Shown piece after piece: positions 26,368 through 36,244 of a stretch of 64,000 bases of DNA. Both the position numbers and the translations under genes were made by a program. Numbering within the stretch: the first letter of the stretch is position 1; every line of letters starts with the position of its first letter. A model generated the notes under the pieces. It was given only the letters and a program-made list of their open reading frames with translations. It was not told the DNA's origin and did no database searches. Source of the stretch: Qipengyuania intermedia (GTDB taxonomy: Bacteria > Pseudomonadota > Alphaproteobacteria > Sphingomonadales > Sphingomonadaceae); the NCBI RefSeq assembly GCF_019711615.1, contig NZ_JAIGNS010000002.1:1041501-1105500 (forward strand), given 5' to 3'.

Positions 26368-28173
26368 ATGCCAATCTACACCGCACCCACCCGTGACACC
26401 CGCTTCGTGGTCAACGAGCTGCTGGAACTCGGCAGCTACGGAAACCTGCCCGGATTCGAAATGGTCAGCGAAGACGTGACCGAAGCGGTCATCAACGAAG
26501 GTGGAAAGTTTTGCGCCGAAGTGCTCGCTCCGCTCAACCGGATCGGCGATGAACACGGTTGCGTGCGCAATGAAGACGGATCGGTCACCACGCCGCCGGG
26601 CTTCAAGGAAGCGTTCGACCAGTTCCGCGAGGCGGGCTGGGGCACGATCGCTGCTCCGGAGGAATTCGGCGGGCAGGGAATGCCGCACGTTCTCGGCTTC
26701 GTGATGGAGGAATACATCGCCAGCGCCAATCAGGCATTCGGCATGTATCCGGGCCTGACGAACGGCGCGATTTCGGCGCTGATCGCCAAGGGTTCGCAGG
26801 AGCAGAAGGAGAAGTATCTCCCGAAGATGATCTCCAACGAGTGGACCGGCACCATGAACCTGACCGAGCCGCATTGCGGCACGGATCTGGGCATGATCCG
26901 CACCAAGGCCGTGCCGAACGGTGACGGCTCCTATGCGATCACCGGCACCAAAATTTTCATCTCCGCAGGCGAACACGACATGGCGGACAACATTATCCAC
27001 CTCGTGCTGGCAAAGACGCCGGGCGCACCGGATTCGACCAAGGGCATTTCGCTTTTCGTCGTTCCCAAATTCATCGTGAACGATGACGGCACTCCGGGCG
27101 AGCGCAATGGCGTCTCCTGTGGATCCATCGAAGAGAAGATGGGCATCCACGGCAACTCGACCTGCGTTCTCAATTACGATGGTGCCACGGGCTGGATGGT
27201 CGGCGAAGAGAACAAAGGCCTCGCTGCAATGTTCATCATGATGAACGCAGCGCGCCTCGGCGTCGGCATCCAGGGTCTGAGCCAGGCGGAAGCCGCTTAC
27301 CAGAACGCAGTCGCCTATGCGCTCGACCGCCGCCAGGGCCGCGCGCTCAGCGGACCGGCGGAACCAGAAGCGCAAGCCGATCCGATCTTCGTCCACCCCG
27401 ACGTTCGTCGCATGCTGATGGACGCGAAGGCCTTCACTGAAGGCATGCGCGCCCTGTGCCTGTGGGGCGCACTCCTGGTGGACCTCACGCACAAGGCACA
27501 GACCGAAGAAGAGCGCGAGCAGGCCGACCTGCTGATCGGGCTCATGACGCCGGTCATCAAGGGCTATGGCACCGACAAGGGCTACGAAGTCGCCACCAAC
27601 ATGCAGCAGGTCTTCGGCGGCCACGGCTACATCGAGGAATGGGGCATGAGCCAGTTCGTCCGCGACGCGCGTATCGCGCAGATCTACGAAGGCACGAACG
27701 GCGTTCAGGCAATGGACCTTTGCGGACGCAAGCTTGCCCAGAAGGGCGGCGCTGCCGTGCAGGCATTCTTCAAGGTCGTGGGCGAGGAAATCGCTGCGGC
27801 GAAGGAAGTCGAAGTGACCAAGGACATGGCAGAGCAGCTCGAAAAAGCGCTCGGCCAGCAGCAGGCTGCCACGATGTGGTTCATGAACAATGCGATGCAG
27901 AACCCCAACCATCTGGGCGCCGGCGCGCATCATTACATGCACATCATGGGTATCGTTACGCTCGGCCTCATGTGGCTGAAGATGGCCAAGATCGCTGCGG
28001 CCAAGGTCGGCAGCGCAGGCGACGACAAGGCGTTCTACGAACAGAAGCTGGCTACCGCGCGCTATTACATGGACCGCTATCTTCCCGATGCCGGTGCCCT
28101 GCGCCGCAAGCTGGAAACTGGTGCGGACAGCATGATGGCACTGGGCGAAGAAGCGTTCCAGACCGCTGCCTGA
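26368..28173 (+). CDS. Acyl-CoA dehydrogenase, long form with C-terminal domain (DmdC-like family)
   Basis: This 601-residue flavoenzyme oxidises acyl-CoA to enoyl-CoA. It has the N-terminal helical domain, the FAD/substrate loop TMNLTEPHCGTDLG, the C-terminal helical domain with catalytic glutamate in QIYEGTNGVQ, and an extra C-terminal domain (about 470-601). That architecture is shared with 3-methylmercaptopropionyl-CoA dehydrogenase (DmdC) and other long-form enzymes. Without biochemical data the substrate cannot be fixed; DMSP breakdown is possible but not shown. It follows the MerR regulator and ends in a strong terminator. Confidence 0.9.
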   Translation: MPIYTAPTRDTRFVVNELLELGSYGNLPGFEMVSEDVTEAVINEGGKFCAEVLAPLNRIGDEHGCVRNEDGSVTTPPGFKEAFDQFREAGWGTIAAPEEFGGQGMPHVLGFVMEEYIASANQAFGMYPGLTNGAISALIAKGSQEQKEKYLPKMISNEWTGTMNLTEPHCGTDLGMIRTKAVPNGDGSYAITGTKIFISAGEHDMADNIIHLVLAKTPGAPDSTKGISLFVVPKFIVNDDGTPGERNGVSCGSIEEKMGIHGNSTCVLNYDGATGWMVGEENKGLAAMFIMMNAARLGVGIQGLSQAEAAYQNAVAYALDRRQGRALSGPAEPEAQADPIFVHPDVRRMLMDAKAFTEGMRALCLWGALLVDLTHKAQTEEEREQADLLIGLMTPVIKGYGTDKGYEVATNMQQVFGGHGYIEEWGMSQFVRDARIAQIYEGTNGVQAMDLCGRKLAQKGGAAVQAFFKVVGEEIAAAKEVEVTKDMAEQLEKALGQQQAATMWFMNNAMQNPNHLGAGAHHYMHIMGIVTLGLMWLKMAKIAAAKVGSAGDDKAFYEQKLATARYYMDRYLPDAGALRRKLETGADSMMALGEEAFQTAA

Positions 28174-28195
28174 TCTGCAGCGACCTCAAGACACG

Positions 28196-28221
28196 AAGGG
28201 GCGGCCATCGAGCCGCCCCTT
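28196..28221 (+). terminator. Strong Rho-independent terminator after acyl-CoA dehydrogenase
   Basis: AAGGGGCGGC (28196-28205) pairs perfectly with GCCGCCCCTT (28212-28221) around a CATCGA loop, and TTCGTTT follows. It lies between convergent genes. The stem also begins with AA, so it may work for the opposing PAS gene as well. Confidence 0.85.
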
Positions 28222-28235
28222 TTCGTTTGCGCCGG

Positions 28236-28691
28236 CTAGGCAGCCAGCTGGGTCATTCCAGTGATATCGCGCGACGTGCACAGGACTGCCACGACGGGCC
28301 CCGCCGGAGCCACAAGGGGCTTCAGATGTACGCTCCACCGACGCGGTGATCCCGCCGCGGTGGGGCAGTCGGCAATGAAGTGGCGCTCATGCCCGGAAGC
28401 AGCGCGGCTGAAGTTTTCGCGCACAAGGGCGCGATGTTCGGCAGGCCACAGCGACCACCATGGCTGACCCTTGACCTCGCCGAAATCGGAAATCTCCATC
28501 GCCCTCATGCCGCCGCAGTTCATGTAGTCGAGTTCGCCCTGCAGCGTGAGGAGCTTGATGCAATCCTCACTCTGTTCCAGCAGGGCGAGGGCGAGATTGC
28601 CGCCGGTAAGCCCGGCGGCACACGCCATGCGCATGGCATCGGCTTCCGGTGAAAGAAGCGGCTCTGCAGTGAATTTCGATTCCCGTAGCAC
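28236..28691 (-). CDS. PAS-domain protein without output domain
   Basis: The 151-residue protein is essentially one PAS fold. It has a helical lead-in (SPEADAMRMACAAGLTGGNL), then LALLEQSEDCIKLLTLQGELDYMN typical of PAS strand A and B, and ends in VVAVLCTSRDITGMTQLA. It has no kinase, GGDEF or HTH output domain, so it would act as a stand-alone sensor or partner. The start is a GTG at 28691; no in-frame ATG is available. Its ligand and partner are unknown. Confidence 0.75.
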   Translation of the reverse strand: MLRESKFTAEPLLSPEADAMRMACAAGLTGGNLALALLEQSEDCIKLLTLQGELDYMNCGGMRAMEISDFGEVKGQPWWSLWPAEHRALVRENFSRAASGHERHFIADCPTAAGSPRRWSVHLKPLVAPAGPVVAVLCTSRDITGMTQLAA

Positions 28692-28802
28692 TCGTCGTTC
28701 CCGTCATTGATCATGGCTCAATGCGGGCGAGTGTCGTTCGGCCATCGAAATATCCTCTGCACCATGCCGTAAGGACAAACCCTTAGCGCATGGGAGGGAA
28801 CC

Positions 28803-29720
28803 TTATTCCGGCAGGAAGTCGGGCACCGAGAGATACCGTTCGCCGGTATCGTAATTGAACCCCATGATGCGAGCGCCGCTGTCCAGCTCGGGAAGCTTCT
28901 TGGCGATCGCGGCAAGCGTTGCACCGCTGGAAATACCGACGAGGATGCCTTCCGTGGTCGCGCATTTGCGAGCCCATTCCTTGGCATCTTCGGGATCGAC
29001 CTGGATCGCGCCGTCGATAGCCTGCGTGTGGAGGTTCTCCGGCACGAAGCCTGCGCCGATCCCCTGTATCGGGTGCGGGCCCGGCTGTCCGCCGCTGATC
29101 ACTGGCGATCCCGCAGGCTCGACCGCGAAAGCCTTCATCGCAGGCCATTTCTCCTTCAGCACTTCGGCGCAGCCGGTCAGGTGGCCGCCGGTCCCGACGC
29201 CGGTGATCATCACGTCGATCGGTTCGTCGGCGAAATCGGCGAGGATTTCCCGCGCGGTGGTACGCTTATGCACTTCGTAATTCGACGGATTGTCGAACTG
29301 GCTCGGCATCCATGCGCCATCCGTCTGTTCGACCAGCTCATGCGCGCGGGCGATGGCGCCCTTCATGCCGCCCTCCTTGGGAGTGAGGTCGAACTTTGCG
29401 CCATATGCGAGCATGAGGCGCCGCCGCTCGATGCTCATGCTTTCGGGCATGACCAGGACCAGCGTATAGCCTTTGACCGCTGCCGCCATCGCGAGGCCGA
29501 TACCGGTGTTGCCGCTGGTCGGTTCGATGATGGTGCCGCCGGGCTTGAGCTTTCCGGCCTTCTCCGCGTCTTCGACCATGGCGAGGCCGATACGATCCTT
29601 GATCGAACCGCCAGGATTGGTGCGCTCGCTCTTTACCCAGACTTCGTGGTCGGGAAACAGGCGGGCGAGGCGGATATGGGGGGTTCCACCGATGGTTTCG
29701 AGAACGGACTGGGCTTTCAT
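28803..29720 (-). CDS. cysK: Cysteine synthase A
   Basis: CysK is the PLP enzyme that converts O-acetylserine and sulfide to cysteine. The 305-residue sequence has the Schiff-base lysine at residue 41 in [14 protein letters not shown], the substrate loop TSGNTGIG and the phosphate-binding [10 protein letters not shown]. Length and order are standard. Its ATG overlaps the stop of the upstream MFS transporter gene as ATGA, an unusual pairing that suggests shared control or a linked role in cysteine or sulfur flux. Confidence 0.97.
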   Translation of the reverse strand: MKAQSVLETIGGTPHIRLARLFPDHEVWVKSERTNPGGSIKDRIGLAMVEDAEKAGKLKPGGTIIEPTSGNTGIGLAMAAAVKGYTLVLVMPESMSIERRRLMLAYGAKFDLTPKEGGMKGAIARAHELVEQTDGAWMPSQFDNPSNYEVHKRTTAREILADFADEPIDVMITGVGTGGHLTGCAEVLKEKWPAMKAFAVEPAGSPVISGGQPGPHPIQGIGAGFVPENLHTQAIDGAIQVDPEDAKEWARKCATTEGILVGISSGATLAAIAKKLPELDSGARIMGFNYDTGERYLSVPDFLPE

Positions 29721-31027
29721 TGGGTCTGCTCCTGCAGCTTTTTATCGGGTGTCTCTTGGTTCAATTCATCAGGCGGGTCGAAGGTCCGGGTGGTGCGCAG
29801 GACCGGGAAAATTTTCGACCAGAGGGCGACGGTCAGGATAGCGCCTCCGCCGCCGCCGACAACCGCCGCGACCGGACCGACGGCATAGGCGAGGCTGCCC
29901 GAGAAGAAATCGCCGAATTCGTTCGATGCGCTGATCGTCAGCAGGCTCACCGAGGAGACGCGGCCGCGCTTGTCATCGGGCGTGTGCAACTGGATCAGCG
30001 ACTGGCGGATGTAGACGCTGAACATGTCCGCCGCCCCGACGATGAACAGCATGGCGAGGCTGAGCGGCATGGAGGTGGAGAGGCCGAAAACGATGGTCGC
30101 GGCGCCGAAGATCGCGACTGCCCACAGCATTTTGGGACCGACGTTGGACTTGAGGGGACGGAAGGAAAACCACAGGGCGGTAAGGGCAGCGCCGACAGCC
30201 GGTGCCATCGCAAGCTGGGCGAGGCCGGTCTCCCCGACCTCCAGTATGTCGCGGGCGTAGACGGGGAAAAGGGCTGTCGCACCCGCAAGGAAGACCGCAA
30301 ACAGGTCAAGCGTGATCGCGCCGAGAACCATCTTGTTACGCACGACATAACGCAGGCCTTCCACCATAGAGTGGATCGGGCGCTGGTTCACGGCGCGCGG
30401 GGGTTGAGGCACCTTGCCGATCATGGACAGCGAGGTGATGGAAACGAGGAACAGACCCGCCGCCACGGCATAGGGCAGAAAGGGCTGGACGGCATAGAAA
30501 TAGCCGCCAACCGCCGGACCCACGATCATCCCGACCTGCCACGATATGCTCGACAGGGCGATCGCATTTGGCAGGATCGCCTTGGGCACGAGATTGGGCG
30601 CGAGGGCCGACAGAGCGGGGCCAGCAAATGCGCGGGCAATTCCGAGGAGGATAGCAACGCCGAAGATCCATGCCAGCGACAGCGCGCCGCTCCACGTCAG
30701 CCAGGCGAGCAGGGAGGCGCAAACAAGCTGGAGGAGGACCGTCAACCTGCCCAGATTGCGGCGATCGAAGTGGTCGGCTGCCCATCCGGAAAAGGGCGTC
30801 AACAGGAACAGGGGTACGAATTGCAGGAGGCCGATCAGCGCCAGCTGGCCCGACGCTTCGGCAACGCCCATCCCGCCATCGCGCGCGATATTGTATGTCT
30901 GCCACCCGATGATCAGCATCATCGCGTATTGCGCCAGCGTCATCGACAGGCGCGAAATCCAGTAATAGCGGAAGTTGGCGATCCGCAGCGGGGACCGGTC
31001 GGGGCAGGGAGTATCTTCCAGCGTCAC
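29717..31027 (-). CDS. MFS transporter, EntS-like exporter family
   Basis: The 436-residue protein has about twelve membrane helices. The MFS loop 2-3 signature is in [17 protein letters not shown], and the family start [20 protein letters not shown] belongs to the MFS_3 (EntS-like) group of exporters. Its stop overlaps the cysK start, so the two are translated together. Export of a thiol or siderophore-type compound is only a guess. The GTG start at 31027 is uncertain; no closer in-frame ATG precedes the first helix. Confidence 0.85.
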   Translation of the reverse strand: MTLEDTPCPDRSPLRIANFRYYWISRLSMTLAQYAMMLIIGWQTYNIARDGGMGVAEASGQLALIGLLQFVPLFLLTPFSGWAADHFDRRNLGRLTVLLQLVCASLLAWLTWSGALSLAWIFGVAILLGIARAFAGPALSALAPNLVPKAILPNAIALSSISWQVGMIVGPAVGGYFYAVQPFLPYAVAAGLFLVSITSLSMIGKVPQPPRAVNQRPIHSMVEGLRYVVRNKMVLGAITLDLFAVFLAGATALFPVYARDILEVGETGLAQLAMAPAVGAALTALWFSFRPLKSNVGPKMLWAVAIFGAATIVFGLSTSMPLSLAMLFIVGAADMFSVYIRQSLIQLHTPDDKRGRVSSVSLLTISASNEFGDFFSGSLAYAVGPVAAVVGGGGGAILTVALWSKIFPVLRTTRTFDPPDELNQETPDKKLQEQTQ

Positions 31028-31101
31028 CCCAGACGCATGACAGGCGCCCCTTCGCTTGTGAAGAGACGCCTGCTTGCGCGTTTAAAAATGATTGTTGCGG
31101 C

Positions 31102-31440
31102 TTAGCGCAGTTTGCGCAGGCGCGGATTCGGTTGGACCGTGTCGATCAGCGACAGGAAATCATCCACGCGAATGATGCGCTCGAACTGGAAACCAGCGCG
31201 ATTGTCGCGGCACCAGATGCAATAGGCCTCGATACGGCCGATGACCGGAAGGCGAACCACGACGCGATCTCCGCGCGCTACGTCTTCCGCGTCGTCGATC
31301 ATGAAGCCATTGGCCGAGATATTCGCGATATGCATGCGCATGTCGCCCTTGCCGTGGTGTTCGGCAATAACCGGGTGGTCGACCGGGTGACGCGCCATAC
31401 GGCGCTGGTCGGTGACGCTGAGTTGTGCTCCGGCACTCAT
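31102..31440 (-). CDS. PilZ-domain c-di-GMP-binding protein
   Basis: The 112-residue protein is a single PilZ domain. The N-terminal RxxxR motif is RRMAR (Arg13, Arg17), and the second motif is NISANG in HIANISANGFMID, matching [D/N]xSxxG. Both c-di-GMP-binding motifs are therefore intact. There is no attached output domain, so it would act as a diffusible receptor on a partner. No diguanylate cyclase is nearby. Confidence 0.9.
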   Translation of the reverse strand: MSAGAQLSVTDQRRMARHPVDHPVIAEHHGKGDMRMHIANISANGFMIDDAEDVARGDRVVVRLPVIGRIEAYCIWCRDNRAGFQFERIIRVDDFLSLIDTVQPNPRLRKLR

Positions 31441-31535
31441 GCGATACGATCCCTTGTTGAATTAAGCTGGCGATAAAGATGCACCGGAAAGGCAAATATC
31501 CGGTTAACCGCTGCTCTTATTCAATTCGGGAGGCG

Positions 31536-32765
31536 TCACCGCCGCAGGATTGCGTGCTTTTTCTTGCCCAGCGACAGCTTCGCTTCCGCTCCTTCGGCGA
31601 CCTCGATGAGGAACCCGGGGTCGGTGACGACTTCTCCGTCCAACTTTACCGCACCTTCCGCCAGCTTGCGTTTCGCTTCACCGTTGGAGGCGGTGAAACC
31701 CAGCGCGGTCAGGGCTGCGCCGACGCGCATGCCTTCCGCGCCGACTTCGAGAGTGGGCAGGTCGGCACCGGCACCGCCGCCGGCAAAAGTCTCCGCAGCA
31801 GTCTTCTCGGCAAGTTTGGCTGCTTCTTCTCCGCGCACCAGCCTGGTCACCTCGTTGGCGAGGACCGTCTTGGCGTGGTTGATCTCTGCGCCCGCGAGCT
31901 GTTCGAGACGCGCAATCTCGTCCAGCGGCAGGTCGGTGAACAGGCGCAGGAAACGGCCCACGTCGCGGTCGTCCGCATTGCGCCAATATTGCCAGAAGTC
32001 GTAATTGGGCAGCTGTTCCTCGTTGAGCCAGATCGCGCCCGAAGCGGTCTTGCCCATCTTCGCGCCGTCAGCAGTGGTCAGCAGCGGCGTGGTCAGCCCG
32101 TAAAGGTCGGTGCCGTCCATGCGGCGGGCGAGTTCCATGCCGTTGACGATATTGCCCCACTGGTCGCTGCCGCCCATCTGGAGGCGGCAATCGTACCGCT
32201 GTGCCAGCTCGCGGTAATCGTAGGCCTGCAGGATCATGTAGTTGAATTCAAGGAAGGTGAGCGGCTGTTCCCGGTCGAGGCGCAGCTTCACCGAATCGAA
32301 TGTCAGCATCCGGTTGATGGTGAAATGCGGGCCGACATCGCGCAGCAATTCGATGTAGCCGAGCTGGCTGAGCCATTCGTCATTGTTGACCATCACCGCA
32401 TCGGTCGGGCCATCGCCGAAAGTCAGCAGGCGTTCGAAGACCTTGCGAATCCCGGCGACGTTGTTCGCGATGATTTCGTCGGTCATCATCTGGCGGCTTT
32501 GGTCGCGACCGCTCGGATCGCCGATCTTGCCGGTTCCTCCGCCCATTACGACAATGGGCTTGTGACCAGCCTGCTGAAGGCGCCGCAGCATCATGATCTG
32601 CACCAGGCTACCGATATGCAGCGACGGCGCAGTCGGATCGAAGCCGATATAGCCCGGCACGATCTGTTTCGCTGCAAGAGCATCCAGCCCTTCCGCGTCG
32701 GTTACCTGGTGGATATAGCCGCGCTCTTCGAGCACGCGCAGGAGATCGGATTGATAGCTACTCAT
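31536..32765 (-). CDS. tyrS: Tyrosyl-tRNA synthetase
   Basis: TyrS charges tRNA-Tyr. The 409-residue protein has the class I motif [12 protein letters not shown] near residue 50, the tyrosine-binding GYDP-like [19 protein letters not shown], and the KMSKS equivalent KMGKTASG near residue 233. A C-terminal S4 RNA-binding domain (about 340-409) ends in [12 protein letters not shown]. All signature elements are present. Confidence 0.98.
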   Translation of the reverse strand: MSSYQSDLLRVLEERGYIHQVTDAEGLDALAAKQIVPGYIGFDPTAPSLHIGSLVQIMMLRRLQQAGHKPIVVMGGGTGKIGDPSGRDQSRQMMTDEIIANNVAGIRKVFERLLTFGDGPTDAVMVNNDEWLSQLGYIELLRDVGPHFTINRMLTFDSVKLRLDREQPLTFLEFNYMILQAYDYRELAQRYDCRLQMGGSDQWGNIVNGMELARRMDGTDLYGLTTPLLTTADGAKMGKTASGAIWLNEEQLPNYDFWQYWRNADDRDVGRFLRLFTDLPLDEIARLEQLAGAEINHAKTVLANEVTRLVRGEEAAKLAEKTAAETFAGGGAGADLPTLEVGAEGMRVGAALTALGFTASNGEAKRKLAEGAVKLDGEVVTDPGFLIEVAEGAEAKLSLGKKKHAILRR

Positions 32766-32796
32766 GACACGTCGCCGCTAGCAGGAAGATGCTTGC

Positions 32797-33339
32797 ATGC
32801 AAACGCATGAACTGATCGCGCATCCCGCATTTCCACCTTTGGCAGTGTCATCGGTTGAGGCGAGGGTCCTCCAGCGCGATTCGCATTGGCTGCGGGTGCG
32901 GTGGCGGATCGGGAGTGCCGCTCGACTTGTCCTGCCACCATTCGTGGGTCGCAAGCGCCGCGACGAGCTCTGGAAAACGACCTGTTTCGAGATCTTCCTG
33001 AAAGAGCCCGGTGCGCAGTCTTACGCCGAGTGGAACCTGTCACCCTCGGAAGGATGGAACGCCTACGATTTCGACGATTATCGCGAAGGCATGAGCGAGC
33101 GTGTCGTGCTGCGGGCACCCGATTGCACCATGCGGCCAGGCAAGGCCTTCGCCGTGTTCGATGCGGCCATCCCGTCGAGTACTATTTCGGACGGCGAGCA
33201 GGAGATGGGGCTCACCTGCGTTCTGGAGGAAGAGGGCGGCATCAAAAGCTTCTGGGCGATGAAACATGCGAAAGATCAGCCGGATTTCCATGATCCGGCT
33301 TGCTTCGCGGCAAGGCTTGCGGCACCCACCGCGCCATGA
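32797..33339 (+). CDS. DOMON-like domain protein
   Basis: The 180-residue soluble protein matches the sphingomonad DOMON-like family, a beta-sandwich often associated with sugar or haem binding. RRDELWKTTCFEIFLKEPG is the conserved core, followed by YAEWNLSPSEGWNAYDFDDY. No signal peptide is visible. Its stop overlaps the start of the DUF1343 gene as ATGA, which points to a joint role in handling wall-derived sugars. The ligand is unknown. Confidence 0.8.
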   Translation: MQTHELIAHPAFPPLAVSSVEARVLQRDSHWLRVRWRIGSAARLVLPPFVGRKRRDELWKTTCFEIFLKEPGAQSYAEWNLSPSEGWNAYDFDDYREGMSERVVLRAPDCTMRPGKAFAVFDAAIPSSTISDGEQEMGLTCVLEEEGGIKSFWAMKHAKDQPDFHDPACFAARLAAPTAP

Positions 33340-34538
33340 AATTCGGCATCGATCGTCTCCTTACGGAGTCCGACCTTCGCGCCCAGCTCGACGGCAAGCG
33401 CGTTTCCCTCGTGGCGCATCCTGCCTCGGTCACGGCGCAGCTCGAGCATTCGCTCGATGCGCTGATCGCAAAGGGGATCAATGTCACCTCGGCATTCGGA
33501 CCCCAGCATGGCCTGAAGGGCGACAAGCAGGACAATATGGTCGAGACCGCGGACGAGACCGATCCGCGCCACGGTATTCCGATCTTCAGCCTTTACGGCG
33601 AGGTCCGGCGCCCCTCCGGCCAGATGATGAGCACGGCGGATGTGTTCCTGTTCGACCTCCAGGATCTCGGCTGCCGCATCTACACTTTCGTGACGACGCT
33701 GCTCTATCTTCTCGAAGAGGCGGCGAAGGCCGGCAAGGAAGTCTGGGTCCTCGATCGGCCGAACCCTGCAGGCGGTCCCGTCGAAGGAACATTGCTGGTC
33801 CCTGGACAGGAAAGCTTCGTCGGTGCGGCCCCGATGCCGATGCGGCACGGCCTCACGATGGGTGAAATGGGGCGCTGGTTCGTCGATAACTTCAAGCTCG
33901 ACGTCGAATATCGCGTGATCGAGATGGAAGGGTGGAAACCGGGCAGGGGGCCTGGTTTTGGTTGGCCGGAACACAGGATCTGGATCAATCCCAGTCCAAA
34001 TGCAGCCAATGTGAACATGGCGCGCGCCTATGCGGGCACGGTCATGCTCGAAGGGACTACCTTGAGCGAGGGCAGGGGCACGACCCGCCCGCTCGAGGTG
34101 CTGTTCGGGGCACCCGACGTAGATGCCACCGCCGTGCTATCAACCATGGAGGAAATGGCGCCGAGCTGGCTGAGGGGCTGTCACCTGCGCGAGTGCTGGT
34201 TCGAACCAACCTTTCACAAGCACTCAGGTTCGTTGTGTAATGCCTTGATGATTCACGCGGAAGGTCCGTTTTACGATCACCATGAATTCAAGCCGTGGCG
34301 GTTGCAGGCGCTGGCTTTCAAGGCCATCCGCAACCTCTATCCGGATTACGAATTGTGGCGTGACTTCCCGTACGAATACGAGTTCGACAGGTTGGCGATA
34401 GACGTGATCAATGGCGGCCCATCGCTGCGCGAATGGGTGGAGGACAGCGAGGCCGAGCCGGGCGATCTCGACGCCTTGGCAAACGCCGACGAGGCAGCAT
34501 GGCGCGAAACCATCGCGCCGCATTTGATCTACAGCTGA
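33336..34538 (+). CDS. DUF1343 protein, NamZ-like exo-N-acetylmuramidase
   Basis: DUF1343 (YbbC) members include NamZ, which releases terminal N-acetylmuramate from wall fragments. The 400-residue protein shows VSLVAHPASVTAQLEHSLDA, FGPQHGLKGDKQDN, the DLQDLGCRIYTFVTTL block and VLDRPNPAGGPVEG, which are the family hallmarks. No signal peptide is visible, so it acts in the cytoplasm unless exported otherwise. The start at 33336 overlaps the DOMON-like stop. A role in peptidoglycan recycling is a family inference. Confidence 0.88.
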   Translation: MKFGIDRLLTESDLRAQLDGKRVSLVAHPASVTAQLEHSLDALIAKGINVTSAFGPQHGLKGDKQDNMVETADETDPRHGIPIFSLYGEVRRPSGQMMSTADVFLFDLQDLGCRIYTFVTTLLYLLEEAAKAGKEVWVLDRPNPAGGPVEGTLLVPGQESFVGAAPMPMRHGLTMGEMGRWFVDNFKLDVEYRVIEMEGWKPGRGPGFGWPEHRIWINPSPNAANVNMARAYAGTVMLEGTTLSEGRGTTRPLEVLFGAPDVDATAVLSTMEEMAPSWLRGCHLRECWFEPTFHKHSGSLCNALMIHAEGPFYDHHEFKPWRLQALAFKAIRNLYPDYELWRDFPYEYEFDRLAIDVINGGPSLREWVEDSEAEPGDLDALANADEAAWRETIAPHLIYS

Positions 34539-34541
34539 AAT

Positions 34542-34886
34542 CTACTCGGATGCAGGGCGTAGCCTGAAATCGTCGCTCGGTTCGGGCAAAGGTCGCAGGT
34601 CTGACACATCACCGTGCATTTGCATGACCGGACAGCCATCGAGACGCTTGTCGACCGCCGCTATCAACTGCGCGTCATCCTCGACAGCAGGGCCGCGCTC
34701 AATTGATGGCTGGCCGCTGGCGTCACGAACCTGTCGGATCACCTCGGCGCATCGGCCGGTACGGTCTTGGCCAAGATTGAGTATTTGCGCTTCGGAGTGT
34801 GCCGAAGGAATCTCGGGATCAGGTTGTGCCTGCGCGCTCAGCAATATCCCGGCGAACGGCAGGAAGCCCAGAAGGTAAGCAGACAT
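34542..34886 (-). CDS. Small secreted protein of unknown function
   Basis: The 114-residue protein has a Sec signal (MSAYLLGFLPFAGILLSAQA) with a likely cut before QPDPE. The mature part is short and polar, with two cysteines (in TGRCAEVIRQV and DGCPVMQM) that could pair. I recognise no domain. It converges on the DUF1343 gene with a 3-bp gap and lies 54 bp downstream of the VWA gene. It is a plausible real gene because of the signal peptide and its isolated start at 34886. Confidence 0.65.
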   Translation of the reverse strand: MSAYLLGFLPFAGILLSAQAQPDPEIPSAHSEAQILNLGQDRTGRCAEVIRQVRDASGQPSIERGPAVEDDAQLIAAVDKRLDGCPVMQMHGDVSDLRPLPEPSDDFRLRPASE

Positions 34887-34940
34887 CGTCTTTCCTTTCG
34901 AGAGGAAAGGATGCCAGACTTTCCCAGCATGATCAAATGC

Positions 34941-36122
34941 CTACCCCTGCTTGCGGCTCAACTCGCGCATGGCATCGTCCAGCCCGTCGAGGGTGAGGGG
35001 ATACATGCGGTCGTTTACCAGCTGCTTCATGATCTTCGTCGACTGCGAATAGCCCCACTGCTTTTCGGGCACGGGATTGAGCCAGACGGTCGCCGGGTAG
35101 GTGTTGACTACTCGCTGCATCCACGTGGCGCCGGCTTCCTCGTTCATGTGCTCTACGCTGCCGCCCGGGTGCGTGATTTCATAGGGGCTCATCGCTGCAT
35201 CGCCGACAAAGACGATCTTGTAATCGTGTCCGTATTTGTGGAGCAGGTCCCAGGTCTTGGTGCGCTCCTGCCAGCGACGGCGGTTGTCCTTCCAGACGCC
35301 TTCGTAAAGGCAGTTGTGGAAGTAGAAGAATTCCAGGTTCTTGAACTCGCTCGTCGCGGCGCTGAACAGTTCCTCCGTCACCTTGATGAAGGGGTCCATT
35401 GACCCGCCCACATCCAGGAACAGCAGCAGTTTGACCGCATTGTGCCGCTCCGGACGCATCCGGATGTCCAGCCAGCCCTGCTTGGCCGTGCCGTCGATAG
35501 TCGCGTCGAGATCCAATTCGTCGGCCGCGCCTTCGCGGGCGAAACGGCGCAAGCGACGCAGGGCCATCTTGATGTTGCGCGTGCCCAGTTCCTTGGTGTT
35601 GTCGAGGTTCTTGAACTCGCGCTTGTCCCAGACCTTGATCGCCCGCTTGTGCTTGCTTTCGCCGCCGATGCGCACGCCTTCCGGGTTGTAGCCCGAGTTA
35701 CCGAAGGGCGAAGTGCCGCCGGTGCCAATCCACTTGTTGCCGCCCTGGTGGCGCTTTTCCTGCTCTTCGAGGCGCTTTTTCAGCGTCTCCATGATCTCGT
35801 CCCAGTCGCCCAGCGACTTGATTTTCTCCATCTCTTCTTCCGAAAGGAATTTCTCGGCGACCGCTTTCAGCCAGTCTTCCGGGACATCGACCGGGTTCTG
35901 GCCGTAGTCGGTGAGGATGCCCTTGAAGACCTTGGAGAAAACCTGATCGAAGCGGTCGATCAGGCCTTCGTCCTTCACGAAGGTCGCCCGGCTGAGGTAA
36001 TAGAACGCCTCGGGCGATTGTTCGATGACGTCCTTGTCCAGGGCCTCCAGCAATGTGAGGTGTTCCTTGAAGCTCGCGGGAATGCCCGCAGCGCGAAGCT
36101 CGTCGACGAAATTGAAGAACAT
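34941..36122 (-). CDS. VWA-domain protein (CoxE-like)
   Basis: The 393-residue cytosolic protein belongs to the VWA/CoxE-like family that works with MoxR AAA+ ATPases in metal or cofactor insertion. The N-terminal helical domain starts FFNFVDELRAAGIP. The C-terminal von Willebrand A domain has the MIDAS loop DVGGSM at residue 237, where Gly replaces the usual middle Ser of DxSxS, and later VGDAAMSPYE. The matching MoxR ATPase gene is 1.6 kb away on the same strand, with a chemoreceptor gene between them. Confidence 0.88.
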   Translation of the reverse strand: MFFNFVDELRAAGIPASFKEHLTLLEALDKDVIEQSPEAFYYLSRATFVKDEGLIDRFDQVFSKVFKGILTDYGQNPVDVPEDWLKAVAEKFLSEEEMEKIKSLGDWDEIMETLKKRLEEQEKRHQGGNKWIGTGGTSPFGNSGYNPEGVRIGGESKHKRAIKVWDKREFKNLDNTKELGTRNIKMALRRLRRFAREGAADELDLDATIDGTAKQGWLDIRMRPERHNAVKLLLFLDVGGSMDPFIKVTEELFSAATSEFKNLEFFYFHNCLYEGVWKDNRRRWQERTKTWDLLHKYGHDYKIVFVGDAAMSPYEITHPGGSVEHMNEEAGATWMQRVVNTYPATVWLNPVPEKQWGYSQSTKIMKQLVNDRMYPLTLDGLDDAMRELSRKQG

Positions 36123-36244
36123 GGGAATGTCCTACCCATCCTGCCGCGCTGCGCAAACGGGAAAGTGGGGTTTTGCCTTAACCCGCTGCTAACCACTTAC
36201 GTTTAGACCCCTCCCGCAGAACGGGGACAAAGGGATCGTATCAA

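Noticed and set aside
26155-27942. 595-codon open frame antisense to the acyl-CoA dehydrogenase
   Set aside because: It is a shadow of a well-conserved gene, with His/Asp-rich composition typical of antisense frames and no domain.
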